Assembly (NCBI GenBank): GCA_964539825.1
Contig: CAZIKF010000018.1
Coordinates: 43,388 to 107,387, forward strand
Source of the DNA: CAZIKF01 sp964539825
Lineage (GTDB): Bacteria; Muiribacteriota; UBA6191
Direction of reading: 5' to 3'
DNA length: 64,000 nucleotides
Numbering within the stretch: the stretch's first letter is position 1; every line of letters starts with the position of its first letter. The translations under genes and the position numbers were made by a program. Below the pieces are notes generated by a model, which was not told the DNA's origin, ran no database searches, and saw only the letters and a list, made by a program, of their open reading frames with translations. Positions 17,872 to 27,229 of this stretch are shown one piece after another.

Positions 17872-17915
17872 TCCAGGTCTTGAGGTCGAGACACACTACC
17901 GCGCTCTTTTTAGCG

Positions 17916-18152
17916 TTAATCTCCTATTTCTAATCCTTCAATTCGCTTCTGGAAGATAGGACCGTAGAGGTCCCTGAAATCCTCAATGAACTGACAGATT
18001 TGTTCACGAGATAAAGACTTGGCTCTTTCCAAGTCTTCAGGATCAAAATACTGGATCGGTCTGAGACTTTGTATCAGTTTCCGACGCTGGAGATATCTCT
18101 CTATAGCTTCATCCTTACTTTGCGCAGAATGTTTTTCTCTCTTACTCTTCAT
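17916..18152 (-). CDS. Small helical protein, partner of the nucleotidyltransferase
   Basis: This is a 78-residue charged, mainly helical protein with no signal. The start overlaps the stop of the nucleotidyltransferase gene (ATGA), so the two are translationally coupled. I do not recognise a family. Its size, charge and coupling fit the small partner of MNT/AbiEii-type nucleotidyltransferase pairs, in which one partner neutralises or positions the other, but this is inference. It is the last gene of a three-gene leftward operon. Confidence 0.6.
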   Translation of the reverse strand: MKSKREKHSAQSKDEAIERYLQRRKLIQSLRPIQYFDPEDLERAKSLSREQICQFIEDFRDLYGPIFQKRIEGLEIGD

Positions 18153-18691
18153 GATTTGCTCTTTATCGATTCCAGAACTCGAACATCTTCGATATCCTGG
18201 CTTCGTCCGGATTCCTTTTTCATACTGACCAATGACTCACGAGTAAGGATAGGGACAAATACACCACCTACTACTTCCTTCTCAAATTCCAGTTTCGATA
18301 AATCCTTAAAGATGAGCAAATCCACACTTTGGATAGGATTCGAAGGATTCACAAAATTCCATGCCAGCAGATTTCTATCCCTTATATAAGAATCCAAGTT
18401 ATCAAATACTTCTGAAACACTGACAGGGATTGACGATTTCAAGCCAAGCCCTTTCAAAGCCTCAAATGCTCTTTGATAGTTTTCTACATCCCTGAGTAGT
18501 ACAAAGTCCAAATCAAAGGTACCCCTGGGGGCTCCGTGAAAGGCAACCGCATGACCTCCAGCCAGGGCAAACTCAACACCTGCCGCCTGAAAAGCCCTCG
18601 AGACTTCAATTAAAAACATATGAAAAGTATACAGTAAAGCAAGTGGTTCACCCACTAGTAGGTTCATCCTTCTTGAATTCACTTCATTCAA
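18149..18691 (-). CDS. Nucleotidyltransferase-fold protein (MNT/AbiEii/DUF6036-like)
   Basis: The protein shows FALAGGHAVAFHGAPRGTFDLD followed by FVLL: the GG helix-turn and the D-x-D metal-binding strand of the polymerase-beta nucleotidyltransferase fold, as in AbiEii-type toxins and DUF6036 proteins. Enzymes of this type add nucleotides to tRNA or protein; the target here is unknown. About 180 residues run from a TTG at 18691 that has GAGGG six bases upstream; an ATG at 18667 has its purine run with no spacer and is less likely. The start overlaps the HNH gene stop, and the stop overlaps the small downstream gene. Confidence 0.72.
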   Translation of the reverse strand: MNEVNSRRMNLLVGEPLALLYTFHMFLIEVSRAFQAAGVEFALAGGHAVAFHGAPRGTFDLDFVLLRDVENYQRAFEALKGLGLKSSIPVSVSEVFDNLDSYIRDRNLLAWNFVNPSNPIQSVDLLIFKDLSKLEFEKEVVGGVFVPILTRESLVSMKKESGRSQDIEDVRVLESIKSKS

Positions 18692-18999
18692 TCAATACCC
18701 TCTGTATTTGTGGATTTCTTTGAGCCTTGGTAGAAGTATTCTGATAGGCCTGAAGGCTCATAATTTCTATCTTTTTCATGAGTCAGCCTGTGATGGACGG
18801 AACAGACAGTCATCAAATTCTTAACGGTATCCTTTCCTCCGCTGGCGACAGGTAATAGATGGTGGTAGTGCAGCCATCTCGTCTGATTACAGCGCTTCCC
18901 TCCAGGTGAAACATAGGTACATCTACCCCTGTCACGTTTTTGCAGTTGGTGTACAACTTCCCTTGGCAGCGGTTTTCGTTTTGGTTTTTTACGTGTCAC
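18688..18999 (-). CDS. HNH endonuclease
   Basis: This 103-residue protein has an HNH (beta-beta-alpha metal) core: GRCTYVSPGGKRC, HYHHLLPVASGGKDTVKNLM and CSVHHRLTHE. The paired Cys residues (RCTYVSPGGKRC and VCSVHH) suggest a structural zinc. The CTYVSPxGxRC type is common in bacterial genomes, both alone and at the end of larger proteins. It is probably a DNA nuclease of a defence or mobile module. It is the first gene of an operon with the nucleotidyltransferase (4-nt overlap). The promoter must lie in the 80-bp gap divergent to the C39 gene. Confidence 0.85.
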   Translation of the reverse strand: MTRKKPKRKPLPREVVHQLQKRDRGRCTYVSPGGKRCNQTRWLHYHHLLPVASGGKDTVKNLMTVCSVHHRLTHEKDRNYEPSGLSEYFYQGSKKSTNTEGID

Positions 19000-19079
19000 G
19001 TGCGTATCAACGTGACTCCTTGATATTCTCTTTGTCTGAGTCTATAAAGACTAACCTTCCCGATATATTGGTCTAGTTC

Positions 19080-19931
19080 ATGAACCCAGAGATCTTCTTC
19101 TACCTACTCACCTGGACCATAAGCATTCTCGGAATCAAAGAGGGTAGACGCTTGGCAAAGTCAGGGTATGACCTGAATTCCAAAGACATAAATCAATTCT
19201 CTAAGCCTATTTTCCTCTCTAAATTGCTTTTTCGATTATCAATCCTGCCACTGGCGTCACTTCTGTTTTTTGATGACTTTTTATGGGCTCTACCCCTATT
19301 TACAGCCCATTATTTTAATGAGATCTTAGTTATGTTCTATGGTGGCATCCTCCTCTTTTTGGCTTGTATTGAGTTTGGTGAAGCTCTTCAAACAGGTCAG
19401 ACCAAAGTGCGTAAGTGTATAGGTGTTATTCTCGTTCTATCTACTCTGTGGGTGCTCTTTGTTCACCAGCCGTGGCAAATATGGAATAGACTTGTACATA
19501 TTGAGGAGGCAGGCGCAGTTTTTCAAACTTCAAGCTACTCTTGCGTTCCAGCTAGCGTTGCCAATTTAATGAAGCATCATGGTTTCATCGCAAAGGAGCG
19601 TGAGCTCGCAAAAAGTATGAAAACTACTATGGTAGGAACTCATATGAGTTCTGCCCTCTATGTACTGAAGGATCTGGGATTTCATGGAAGAAGAATGAAT
19701 GTCGAAGTTGAAACTCTAAAATCCTCCAATGCCACCCTACTTACAGTGGATCATCCAGCCACTGGTCCAAACTCTCATATGATTTTTTGCAAGGGCTATG
19801 AAGGCCAAAGATTCGTAGTCATTGATCCTCTCAAAGGTTGGACTTTCTACTCTCCAGGAGAGCTGGAGAAGATATGGCATGGGGAAACATTTTTGTTTGA
19901 TCAGAATAACGTGGTTCACACTAACTATTAA
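19080..19931 (+). CDS. Membrane-anchored C39-family cysteine peptidase-like protein
   Basis: The N-terminal half has about four membrane segments, the last ending FVHQPWQIW at about residue 140. The C-terminal domain is a C39 fold: catalytic Cys in SSYSCVPAS (about residue 156), His in NSHMIF (about 232) and Asp in VIDPLKGW (about 249). The domain should face the periplasm or cytosol after the last segment; topology is not certain. C39 enzymes cleave double-glycine leader peptides, usually fused to ABC exporters, but no ABC domain or bacteriocin-like gene is next to this one, so the substrate is unknown. Confidence 0.78.
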   Translation: MNPEIFFYLLTWTISILGIKEGRRLAKSGYDLNSKDINQFSKPIFLSKLLFRLSILPLASLLFFDDFLWALPLFTAHYFNEILVMFYGGILLFLACIEFGEALQTGQTKVRKCIGVILVLSTLWVLFVHQPWQIWNRLVHIEEAGAVFQTSSYSCVPASVANLMKHHGFIAKERELAKSMKTTMVGTHMSSALYVLKDLGFHGRRMNVEVETLKSSNATLLTVDHPATGPNSHMIFCKGYEGQRFVVIDPLKGWTFYSPGELEKIWHGETFLFDQNNVVHTNY

Positions 19932-19994
19932 CTGCTAGATTCTTTGGTAGTTTGATACTTGCCGGCTCTTTCCTGGCTTTGATTGGAGACTATT

Positions 19995-20663
19995 TTGCCT
20001 AAGAAGACTTTGATTTCCTGGAGTACCGGTAAGGATAGTTCCTGGATGCTTTATCGCTTGTTGCAGGATCCTTGTTTTGATGTGTCCGGATTGTTTTGTA
20101 CTGTCAACCAGGAGTTCTCGCGAACTGCCATGCATGCTGTTCGGGTTGAGCTACTTCATATACAGGCAGAAATGCTTGGTCTTCCCCTTTCGATCATTGA
20201 GATTCCAAACCCTTGCAGTAATGCTGTTTATGAACAGAAGATGGGAGAGTTCATGGACCAGGCTGTCGACTCGGGTGTGAAGTGTATTGCCTTTGGAGAT
20301 TTATTTCTCGAAGACATTCGGGCTTACCGTGAGCAGCAGTTCAAAGACACGGGTATTGAGCCGATTTTTCCCATTTGGAAACAGCCCACCAAAGAACTGG
20401 CCAGAGAAATGATTGAGGGCGGGCTCAGGGCCCTGGTCACCTGCATAGATCCCAAACAAATGCCTGCTGAGTTCGCGGGCAAAGAGTTTGATGAGTCTTT
20501 TCTCGACTCCCTTCCCGATAGCGTAGATCCATGCGGGGAAAATGGGGAATTTCATACCTTCGTTTATGATAGTCCTTCCTTTCGGAAGAGGATTGAGATT
20601 TCCCTGGGTGAAATCGTCCACCGTGATGGTTTCGTCTTCGCGGATCTGGTACCGATGATCTGA
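19995..20663 (+). CDS. Dph6-like PP-loop adenine nucleotide alpha-hydrolase
   Basis: The N-terminus ISWSTGKDSSWMLYRL contains the PP-loop SxGKDS of ATP-pyrophosphatases. GEFHTFVYD and FGDLFLEDIRAYRE are hallmarks of the Dph6/ATP_bind_4 family (diphthine-ammonia ligase in archaea and eukaryotes). Bacteria lack diphthamide, so its job is an uncharacterised amide- or thiol-forming adenylation. I chose the TTG at 19995 because GGAG stands six bases before it; a TTG at 19983 in the same frame contains that GGAG. It ends about 80 bp before ettA. Confidence 0.85.
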   Translation: MPKKTLISWSTGKDSSWMLYRLLQDPCFDVSGLFCTVNQEFSRTAMHAVRVELLHIQAEMLGLPLSIIEIPNPCSNAVYEQKMGEFMDQAVDSGVKCIAFGDLFLEDIRAYREQQFKDTGIEPIFPIWKQPTKELAREMIEGGLRALVTCIDPKQMPAEFAGKEFDESFLDSLPDSVDPCGENGEFHTFVYDSPSFRKRIEISLGEIVHRDGFVFADLVPMI

Positions 20664-20743
20664 AGATTTAGCGGAAGTTCCACTCTGGGTGACTCCCCTT
20701 CCGTTGTGTATGATGGGCAACCCTACTAAATGAGGAGTTAACC

Positions 20744-22429
20744 ATGTCCGCTGAAGATAAGAAAGTCATTTACTCCATGATTGGAGTCTCCAAGTTCTAC
20801 GGGAAAGAGCCCGTTTTAAAAAATATCCACCTGTCTTACTTCTACGGAGCCAAAATTGGAGTCCTGGGACTTAACGGTTCGGGTAAGAGTACCCTCTTGC
20901 AAATTTTGGCGGGTGTGGACACATCCTTTGACGGCAAAACCGTTCTCGCTCCGGGCCATACCATCGGCTACCTGGAACAGGAACCCTCTCTGGACGAGTC
21001 TAAGACAGTTCGTGAAACCGTCGAAGAAGGACTCCAGGAAATTGTGGATCTACTCAGGGATTACGAGAAAATCAATGAAGCTTTTTCAGAACCCATGAGT
21101 GATGACGAAATGACAGCCTTGATTGAAAAACAAGGCAGGGTTCAGGAGAAAATCGAGGCTGTTGACGGCTGGGACCTGGATACACGACTCAACATCGCTA
21201 TGGATGCCATGCGCTGCCCACCCGCAGAAACGAAGATTGCGACACTCTCAGGAGGCGAGAGACGGCGGGTCGCGCTTTGCAGACTCCTTCTTAAAAAGCC
21301 CGATATTTTGCTTCTCGACGAGCCCACCAATCACCTCGATGCTGAATCCATTCTCTGGTTGGAGCAGCACCTGAAACGCTACGAAGGAACGATCATCGCT
21401 GTGACCCACGATCGCTACTTCCTGGACAACGTGGCCGGATGGATTTTGGAGCTGGATCGAGGAGAAGGAATTCCATTCAAAGGGAATTATAGTTCCTGGC
21501 TTGATCAGAAAACAAAACGGCTGGCGGTAGAGGAAAAGCAGGAGAGTGATCGTCAGAAAACCCTTAAAAAGGAATTGGAATGGATCAACACCTCGGCTAA
21601 AGGTCGTCAGACCAAGGCCAAAGCCCGTATTAAATCCTATGAAGAAATGTATAACGCACAGTCAAAAACTACCGGTCAAGACCTGGAAATCTTCATTCCA
21701 TCAGGCCCGAGGCTTGGAAACATCGTGATCGATTCCAAAAAGGTCAGCAAGGCATTTGATGATAAATTGCTTTTTGACAAGCTCAATTTCGTGATTCCAG
21801 CCGGTGCGGTGGTTGGCGTGGTCGGTGCTAACGGAGCGGGTAAAACAACGCTATTTCGGATGATTACCGGCCAGGAAAAGCCTGATAAGGGAACTTTCAA
21901 AATAGGAGATACCGTAAAGCTTGGCTATGTTGACCAGAGTCGAGATGATCTCGATGAAACCAAGAATATCTGGGAAGTCATTTCTGACGGTCATGACAAC
22001 GTGATCCTCGGAAAACGTGAAATGAATTCCAGAGCCTATGTATCACGCTTCAACTTCATGGGTAAAGATCAGCAGAAAAAGGTAAATATGCTCTCAGGTG
22101 GTGAGCGGAACAGGGTACATCTGGCACGAATTTTAAAAGAAGGAGCCAATGTCCTACTTCTCGATGAACCTACCAATGACCTGGATGTTAATACGCTCAG
22201 AGCACTCGAAGAAGCCATTCAGGAATTCGCCGGTTCTGCTGTTGTGATTTCTCACGACCGCTGGTTCCTGGATCGAATCTCAACCCATACATTGGCCTTT
22301 GAAGGCGATAGTAATGTGGAATTTTTCGATGGCAGCTTTAGCGAGTATGAGGCTGCGAAGATCAAGAGATTAGGAGCGGATGCCTGCCAGCCCAAGAGTA
22401 TTAAATATAGGAAATTAGAGAGGAATTAA
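20744..22429 (+). CDS. ettA: Energy-dependent translational throttle protein EttA
   Basis: This is a 561-residue ABC-F protein with two ATPase domains and no membrane segments. Walker A motifs are GLNGSGKST (about residue 45) and GANGAGKTT (about 364). Signatures are LSGGERRRVALCRLLLKKPD and LSGGERNRVHLARIL. The EttA arm region, the linker (EWINTSAKGRQTKAKARI) and the length match EttA closely. EttA binds the ribosomal E site and gates the first elongation step according to the ATP/ADP ratio. GAGGAG precedes the ATG. A hairpin follows the stop codon at once. Confidence 0.95.
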   Translation: MSAEDKKVIYSMIGVSKFYGKEPVLKNIHLSYFYGAKIGVLGLNGSGKSTLLQILAGVDTSFDGKTVLAPGHTIGYLEQEPSLDESKTVRETVEEGLQEIVDLLRDYEKINEAFSEPMSDDEMTALIEKQGRVQEKIEAVDGWDLDTRLNIAMDAMRCPPAETKIATLSGGERRRVALCRLLLKKPDILLLDEPTNHLDAESILWLEQHLKRYEGTIIAVTHDRYFLDNVAGWILELDRGEGIPFKGNYSSWLDQKTKRLAVEEKQESDRQKTLKKELEWINTSAKGRQTKAKARIKSYEEMYNAQSKTTGQDLEIFIPSGPRLGNIVIDSKKVSKAFDDKLLFDKLNFVIPAGAVVGVVGANGAGKTTLFRMITGQEKPDKGTFKIGDTVKLGYVDQSRDDLDETKNIWEVISDGHDNVILGKREMNSRAYVSRFNFMGKDQQKKVNMLSGGERNRVHLARILKEGANVLLLDEPTNDLDVNTLRALEEAIQEFAGSAVVISHDRWFLDRISTHTLAFEGDSNVEFFDGSFSEYEAAKIKRLGADACQPKSIKYRKLERN

Positions 22430-22430
22430 A

Positions 22431-22449
22431 AGGAGAGCTTTGCTCTCCT
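22431..22449 (-). terminator. Intrinsic terminator for the leftward GH1/lipase operon
   Basis: AGGAGAGC and GCTCTCCT form an 8-bp stem with a 3-nt loop. On the leftward strand it is followed by TTTTAATT. It lies about 100 bp after the GH1 stop codon and directly after the convergent ettA stop, so it may serve both directions, although the T-run is on the leftward side only. Confidence 0.65.
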
Positions 22450-22547
22450 GGAAGCCAAGGAAACTAGGGAATCCAGGGAAGTCTAGGAATAATTTGGCCA
22501 CGCTATGAGGACTGTAGTATAGAACTGCAATGGGACAAAGCTCATTC

Positions 22548-23858
22548 CTATAATTCCTTTGATTCCTCTGCTACCTGTGATTCTCCTACTAAATAATCAC
22601 TGATCATCTTTTCGGTGATTTCTTTCTTCTCGCAAATCTCGGCGTAGAATTCTCCGCTCTTGCGAATCTTTCTTTCCTGGTTATTGAAGTCAACCTCAAC
22701 GAGTCCGAAGCGGGAGCTTAATCCTTCTGCCCACTCGAAATTATCCATCAGGGTCCAGTGACAATAGGCCTCGATGTTTACGCCCGATTCCCGCAATCTG
22801 TGAACTTGATAGAGATGATCGTAAATGTACCTGGCTCGAAAAGCGTCTTTTTCATCACAGGTTCCGTTCTCGGCTATGACGATGGGAAGTCCATATTGCT
22901 TCCAGTTACGATGACAGATCTCAAAGAGTCCGGCAGGATAGATTTCCCAACCCAGATTATTGGTTAAGCTCCCCTTTAAAACCTCAAGGTTCATTCCCTT
23001 TACGATATCGCGAGTGTAGTAATTAATCCCCAGGAAATCTGAACAGCGTTTCGAGCAGCCAGAACCAATCAGGGGAAAGATGAGCTTACCGCCAGTCATT
23101 CCTTCTAAAAAGATATCTTCAAACAACCTGCGAAAATAAAACCTGGCTGTGGTTCGGTTGAAATAAGAACCTCCCTCGGGTTGAAAAACTCTCAGGTGGT
23201 GGGCGACACCCACTCGAGTATCCTCATGTCCCTTTGCCTTCTGGATTCGATGAATAAACTCATAGGCCAACTGGTGAGCCAGAACCATATTCTTAGCTGC
23301 CCTGAGATATTTCGAAGGAGATCCCTTGATTCCGGGTGGCCAAATACCCTCAATATAGCCATGAAACAAGTATACATTGGGTTCATTAATCGTAATCCAG
23401 TCCCTGACCAGGTCACCAAGACTTTCTACTACATACTCTGTGTAGCGGGAAAATCTCTCAATAACATTGGCCTCAAGCCAGGCTCCTGAATCCTCTAGCC
23501 AGAGAGGATTACTGAAGTGGTGTAATGTGACGAGGGGTTTGATTCCTTTCTCTAAGAGCAGTTCGATCTCTCTACGATAGTGGTCCAGGGCATCTCGACT
23601 AAATTGACCCTCGGTCGGCTCAATTCTGCTCCATTCCAGGCTCATCCTGTAGACTCCCAGGTTAAGCTTCTCAATAAGACTCACGTCCTCTTCTACGCGG
23701 TTCCAGTGATCATCAGCTACTACACAATGAGATCCATCCTTGATGTGACCCTGTTCACACCAGCGAAACCAACTATTGTTTCTATCCCCGCCTTCGATTT
23801 GTAGAGATGCTGTCGCCACCCCAAGGAGAAGGTCCCTGGGCAATGAAAAGGGCTTCAT
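22548..23858 (-). CDS. Glycoside hydrolase family 1 beta-glycosidase
   Basis: The 436-residue protein is full length for GH1. It has the N-terminal LLGVATASLQIEGG, the acid/base Glu in TINEPN (about residue 158) and the nucleophile Glu in IAENGT (about 330), plus YCHWTLMDNFEWAEG and RFGLVEVDFNNQ. No signal peptide is seen, so it probably acts in the cytoplasm on imported beta-glucosides or similar substrates. Its start overlaps the RND gene stop (ATGA), which makes it the last gene of the lipase-DUF1302-DUF1329-YCF48-RND operon. That is an unusual partner, hinting at a glycosylated lipid substrate (inference). Confidence 0.93.
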   Translation of the reverse strand: MKPFSLPRDLLLGVATASLQIEGGDRNNSWFRWCEQGHIKDGSHCVVADDHWNRVEEDVSLIEKLNLGVYRMSLEWSRIEPTEGQFSRDALDHYRREIELLLEKGIKPLVTLHHFSNPLWLEDSGAWLEANVIERFSRYTEYVVESLGDLVRDWITINEPNVYLFHGYIEGIWPPGIKGSPSKYLRAAKNMVLAHQLAYEFIHRIQKAKGHEDTRVGVAHHLRVFQPEGGSYFNRTTARFYFRRLFEDIFLEGMTGGKLIFPLIGSGCSKRCSDFLGINYYTRDIVKGMNLEVLKGSLTNNLGWEIYPAGLFEICHRNWKQYGLPIVIAENGTCDEKDAFRARYIYDHLYQVHRLRESGVNIEAYCHWTLMDNFEWAEGLSSRFGLVEVDFNNQERKIRKSGEFYAEICEKKEITEKMISDYLVGESQVAEESKEL

Positions 23859-26254
23859 GAAAGGTCTGTTTCCTCGAGGGGAGTTTTAGCGCGATTTTTA
23901 GGATACAAGACGTATGCCACAGCGGGAACCAGACAGATTGCTCCCACCATATTGGCAAAGAGCATAAAACTAAAGAGGATTCCCATATCAGCCTGAAACT
24001 GAAGATCGGAAAAGATCCAAGTACTCACCGAAAGCGATAAGGTTAGACCTGTGACCAGAACCGCGTTTCCATTAGATTCGAGAGTTGCACGAAAGGACTC
24101 CCGTAGAGGCTCGCCATTTTTCAGATGTTGTAGAAGCTGAGTGAAAATATAGATTCCATAGTCCACTCCAATTCCAACACCGAAGGCTGCAACAGGCAGA
24201 GTAGAAGTTTTTAGGCCGATATTCAATGCGGCCATCACTGCATAGGCTAGAACTGATACGACGGCCAAGGGTAGGACGACGCAGATCGTGGCTCGCACTG
24301 ACCGAAACAAACAAAGGCAAAGGATAATCACACAGCCATAAATCCACATTAGGATTTTATACTGGGCACTTTCTACCACCTGGTTAGTAGCGGCCATTAC
24401 CCCTACATTTCCAGTCGCAAGGCGGAACTTCACGTCACTATAATCGGGAAGAATATCTGTATCACCTTTTGCCAGCCGAAACTTGATCTTGGGGTTTTCA
24501 TTCTCCTTAGAAAAAACTTCGATGGTTTTTAGAATGGATTCGATGGACTCAGCTTTGTGATCCCTGGTAAAGATCATTATCGGCATCACAGAGCAATCGG
24601 AATTCAACAACCCTGTGCTCGTCTCAATGCTGCTGATAGCCTGAACAAGATTATGTGAGTTACGGGATAGCTCTTTCCACTTAAAGTGACCTTCATTCCA
24701 TCCTGAAGCGATGATCTTAGCTACGTAGGGCAGGCTAACCGCTCCCTGCACATTAGGATTATTACTCACCACCCATTGAAAATCATCAATGGTCCTCATG
24801 ACGTCATAATCGATACAGCCATCCTTCTTGGTCTCAGCCAGAACATTGAGAATATCCACCCCAATAGAATACTTCTCTACAATGGCACTCGTATCCATGT
24901 TGTAGCGTGAGTCCTGTCTCAGAGCTGGAACACCTGGAAGCAGATCCCCGATCTTCAAGTCCTGAGACTTGAACCAACCCGCGGCTGTGATCAAAATACA
25001 AATACCCAGGCTGAAAGCAGCTACCCTGGGACTGGCAAAGGCTGAAAGCTTTATCCATAAATCTTTTTTACTCGTATAATTCTTTTCAACCCGGGTTACA
25101 TGGGCATGGGTAGTCTTCAGGTAAGAAAGTAAAATCGGTAACAGTATCAGGTTGGTTAGAATTAGCCCGAGGACTCCAAGACTGGCTATGATAGCTAGTT
25201 CCTGGATAATCTGAATCTCAATGAGATAGATGGTAATGAATCCGATTGTATCTGAGAATAGTGCCACTACCCCGGGTACAACCAACCTCCTAAAACTGGC
25301 CCTGGCCGCTTCATGACAATTCATTCCCTGGTAGATAGAAAAGTTCACGCCATTGAGAATTTGGATTCCGTGACTCACCCCGATAGCACAGATAAGAAAA
25401 GGCACCAGGATAGACATTGGGTCCAGACCCATTCCGAGCAAGGGAAGCGCGCCAAGATCCCAAACAACCGCAACCAGGCTGCAAAAAACCAATAGGAGAG
25501 AAAACCGCCATGACTTGATGAAATAGTAGACCAGTAGAACCGTCAAAAGAATGGATAGGGCCAGGAAAACCAGGACACCTTTGGCTCCTTTAGCTACATC
25601 TCCAATCGCCTTGGCAAAACCTATGATATGAATCTCAATATCAGGATTCTGATACTTCTGTCGTACTTTCTCTTCAAGCTGCCTTGCAACCTCAAGGTAA
25701 TCGAGTTTCTCGCCGGTCTTGGGATCGCTACTGGATAGCTGAAAGTGGATAGCGGCGGCAGTGAAATCACTGGCCACCAACCGGCCTACAACGGAGGATT
25801 TGAGTAAATTCTTACGTACCCTTTCAATATCATCGGGAGAATATTGAAAATCCGCCGGAACCACTTTTCCACCACTAAAACCTCCATCCACAATCTCTAC
25901 GAACCGTACATTTGGTGTAAAAATTGATTTGATCGAAGCTCTATTTACTCCGCTGATGTAATAGACCTCATCATTGATCTCTTTGAAGGACTTGAAGAAC
26001 TCGGGCTTGAATATGGTTCCCTCTTTCGGAGAAATAGAGACGATTATGCGGTTAGCCCCTCCAAATTCAGCACGATACTCGAGAAAAGTCTGAATGAATG
26101 GATGTGTGAGGGGCAGTTGTTTTTCAAATCCGGCATCGATTTTTAAATGGGATGCTTTGTAGCCCAGGAATCCTGTAAAAGCGACAAATAGGAGTAGAAA
26201 TAGAGGACGGTTTGAAAAAACAACCTTTTCAACAAACTTGATGAAACCGCCCAT
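23855..26254 (-). CDS. RND superfamily exporter (MMPL/COG1033 type)
   Basis: This is a 799-residue inner-membrane protein with two similar halves. Each half has one N-terminal membrane helix, a large periplasmic loop (about residues 40-220 and 430-620) and a block of five helices (for example LALSILLTVLLVYYFIKSWRF and ICAIGVSHGIQILNG; later AAFGVGIGVDYGIYIFTQLL). These are typical of MMPL-type transporters that handle lipids or hydrophobic molecules. The gene starts 3 bp after the YCF48-type gene and overlaps the GH1 start. In related clusters it sits with DUF1302/DUF1329 proteins, as here. Confidence 0.88.
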   Translation of the reverse strand: MGGFIKFVEKVVFSNRPLFLLLFVAFTGFLGYKASHLKIDAGFEKQLPLTHPFIQTFLEYRAEFGGANRIIVSISPKEGTIFKPEFFKSFKEINDEVYYISGVNRASIKSIFTPNVRFVEIVDGGFSGGKVVPADFQYSPDDIERVRKNLLKSSVVGRLVASDFTAAAIHFQLSSSDPKTGEKLDYLEVARQLEEKVRQKYQNPDIEIHIIGFAKAIGDVAKGAKGVLVFLALSILLTVLLVYYFIKSWRFSLLLVFCSLVAVVWDLGALPLLGMGLDPMSILVPFLICAIGVSHGIQILNGVNFSIYQGMNCHEAARASFRRLVVPGVVALFSDTIGFITIYLIEIQIIQELAIIASLGVLGLILTNLILLPILLSYLKTTHAHVTRVEKNYTSKKDLWIKLSAFASPRVAAFSLGICILITAAGWFKSQDLKIGDLLPGVPALRQDSRYNMDTSAIVEKYSIGVDILNVLAETKKDGCIDYDVMRTIDDFQWVVSNNPNVQGAVSLPYVAKIIASGWNEGHFKWKELSRNSHNLVQAISSIETSTGLLNSDCSVMPIMIFTRDHKAESIESILKTIEVFSKENENPKIKFRLAKGDTDILPDYSDVKFRLATGNVGVMAATNQVVESAQYKILMWIYGCVIILCLCLFRSVRATICVVLPLAVVSVLAYAVMAALNIGLKTSTLPVAAFGVGIGVDYGIYIFTQLLQHLKNGEPLRESFRATLESNGNAVLVTGLTLSLSVSTWIFSDLQFQADMGILFSFMLFANMVGAICLVPAVAYVLYPKNRAKTPLEETDLS

Positions 26255-26257
26255 AAG

Positions 26258-27217
26258 TTACCAGCGCAATACGCGAAACCCTTCTGTTGTCGACAATATT
26301 AGATCCGGTCCGGAAACTACCCCGTCTGTGATTCCCACACGTTCAGGTAAAGATTTTGCAGTTGTTTTTCCTCCGGAATAATTTAGTAGATATCCATCCG
26401 CGCCAAAGAAGGTGATTCCACCTTTGTGTGGAAGTGAACCAAATATTGAGGCCTTGGAGTCATTTGAAAGAAGCTCAGACTCCCCTTTGTTGAAGTGATA
26501 AATCCTTCCGCGCAGGCCATAACCGAACCATTCATCCTCGCCAACTACCTCTATACCAAAAAAGGTTCCATCCGAATCGGTCTCAATGCGTTCTGGATTT
26601 TCTCCAGACGAGGAACATCGCATTACTGTCCCGAATTCCCCGACCAGGTATACCTTCCCTGAGGGAGTAAGATCAGCATCAAAGAAATGAGGCTCTTCTT
26701 CATTGACCATAATTTCAGCCCAGGTCTTACCTCCATCCAGAGTACGTAAATACAACCCGTATGCACCCACAGCAATCACTTCGTCCTTTTGAATGAAGAG
26801 TACGTCAAATAAAGGTTTTTGCCACTTAACTTTGAAATGCTGAACCTGCCAGGTCTTCCCAGAATCGCCACTGTGGAGAATAATGGAATCGTGCCCTACC
26901 GCCCAGAGTCTCTGGTCACCGTCTCCAGTCAGGGCAGTAAGATACTGTCTTGCCGGTGTTTGAAGCTGTTGAAAATCATCTATCTTCCCCGTTGAAGAGT
27001 AAAAAATATGTCCCCTCTCTCCGGAAGCAAAGAGACCCTTTTTACCGCTATAAAGCTGAGATGCCAACGCTTTGTGTGCGGAGGGCAGGATACGAACTGG
27101 AATTGGCTTAATCTCTTGCGCTGGCCTGGATTCCTCCTCAGCCTCCGCAAAAACAAGGGAAACAAAAAAAACCGGGAGGAGTAGCAACCATCTTCCCGGC
27201 TTTAGAAAACTTTTCAT
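26258..27217 (-). CDS. Exported YCF48-like (BNR/Asp-box) beta-propeller protein
   Basis: This 319-residue protein has a signal peptide (WLLLLPVFFVSLVFAEA). Repeated Asp-box-like units (HSGDSGKTWQVQHF, RTLDGGKTWAEIMV) and the GAYGLYLRT / GEFGTVMRC strands match the YCF48/photosystem II stability factor-like propeller. No photosynthesis genes are present. In non-phototrophs these proteins occur beside RND and DUF1302/DUF1329 genes and probably act as periplasmic assembly or adaptor factors of the transporter. Gaps are 12 bp to DUF1329 and 3 bp to the RND gene. Confidence 0.85.
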   Translation of the reverse strand: MKSFLKPGRWLLLLPVFFVSLVFAEAEEESRPAQEIKPIPVRILPSAHKALASQLYSGKKGLFASGERGHIFYSSTGKIDDFQQLQTPARQYLTALTGDGDQRLWAVGHDSIILHSGDSGKTWQVQHFKVKWQKPLFDVLFIQKDEVIAVGAYGLYLRTLDGGKTWAEIMVNEEEPHFFDADLTPSGKVYLVGEFGTVMRCSSSGENPERIETDSDGTFFGIEVVGEDEWFGYGLRGRIYHFNKGESELLSNDSKASIFGSLPHKGGITFFGADGYLLNYSGGKTTAKSLPERVGITDGVVSGPDLILSTTEGFRVLRW

Positions 27218-27229
27218 GGGCGGTTGAAC

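Noticed and set aside
17880..17915. Terminator after the double peptidase gene
   Set aside because: The CGCGCTCTTTTTAGCG stretch gives only a 3-4 bp imperfect stem.
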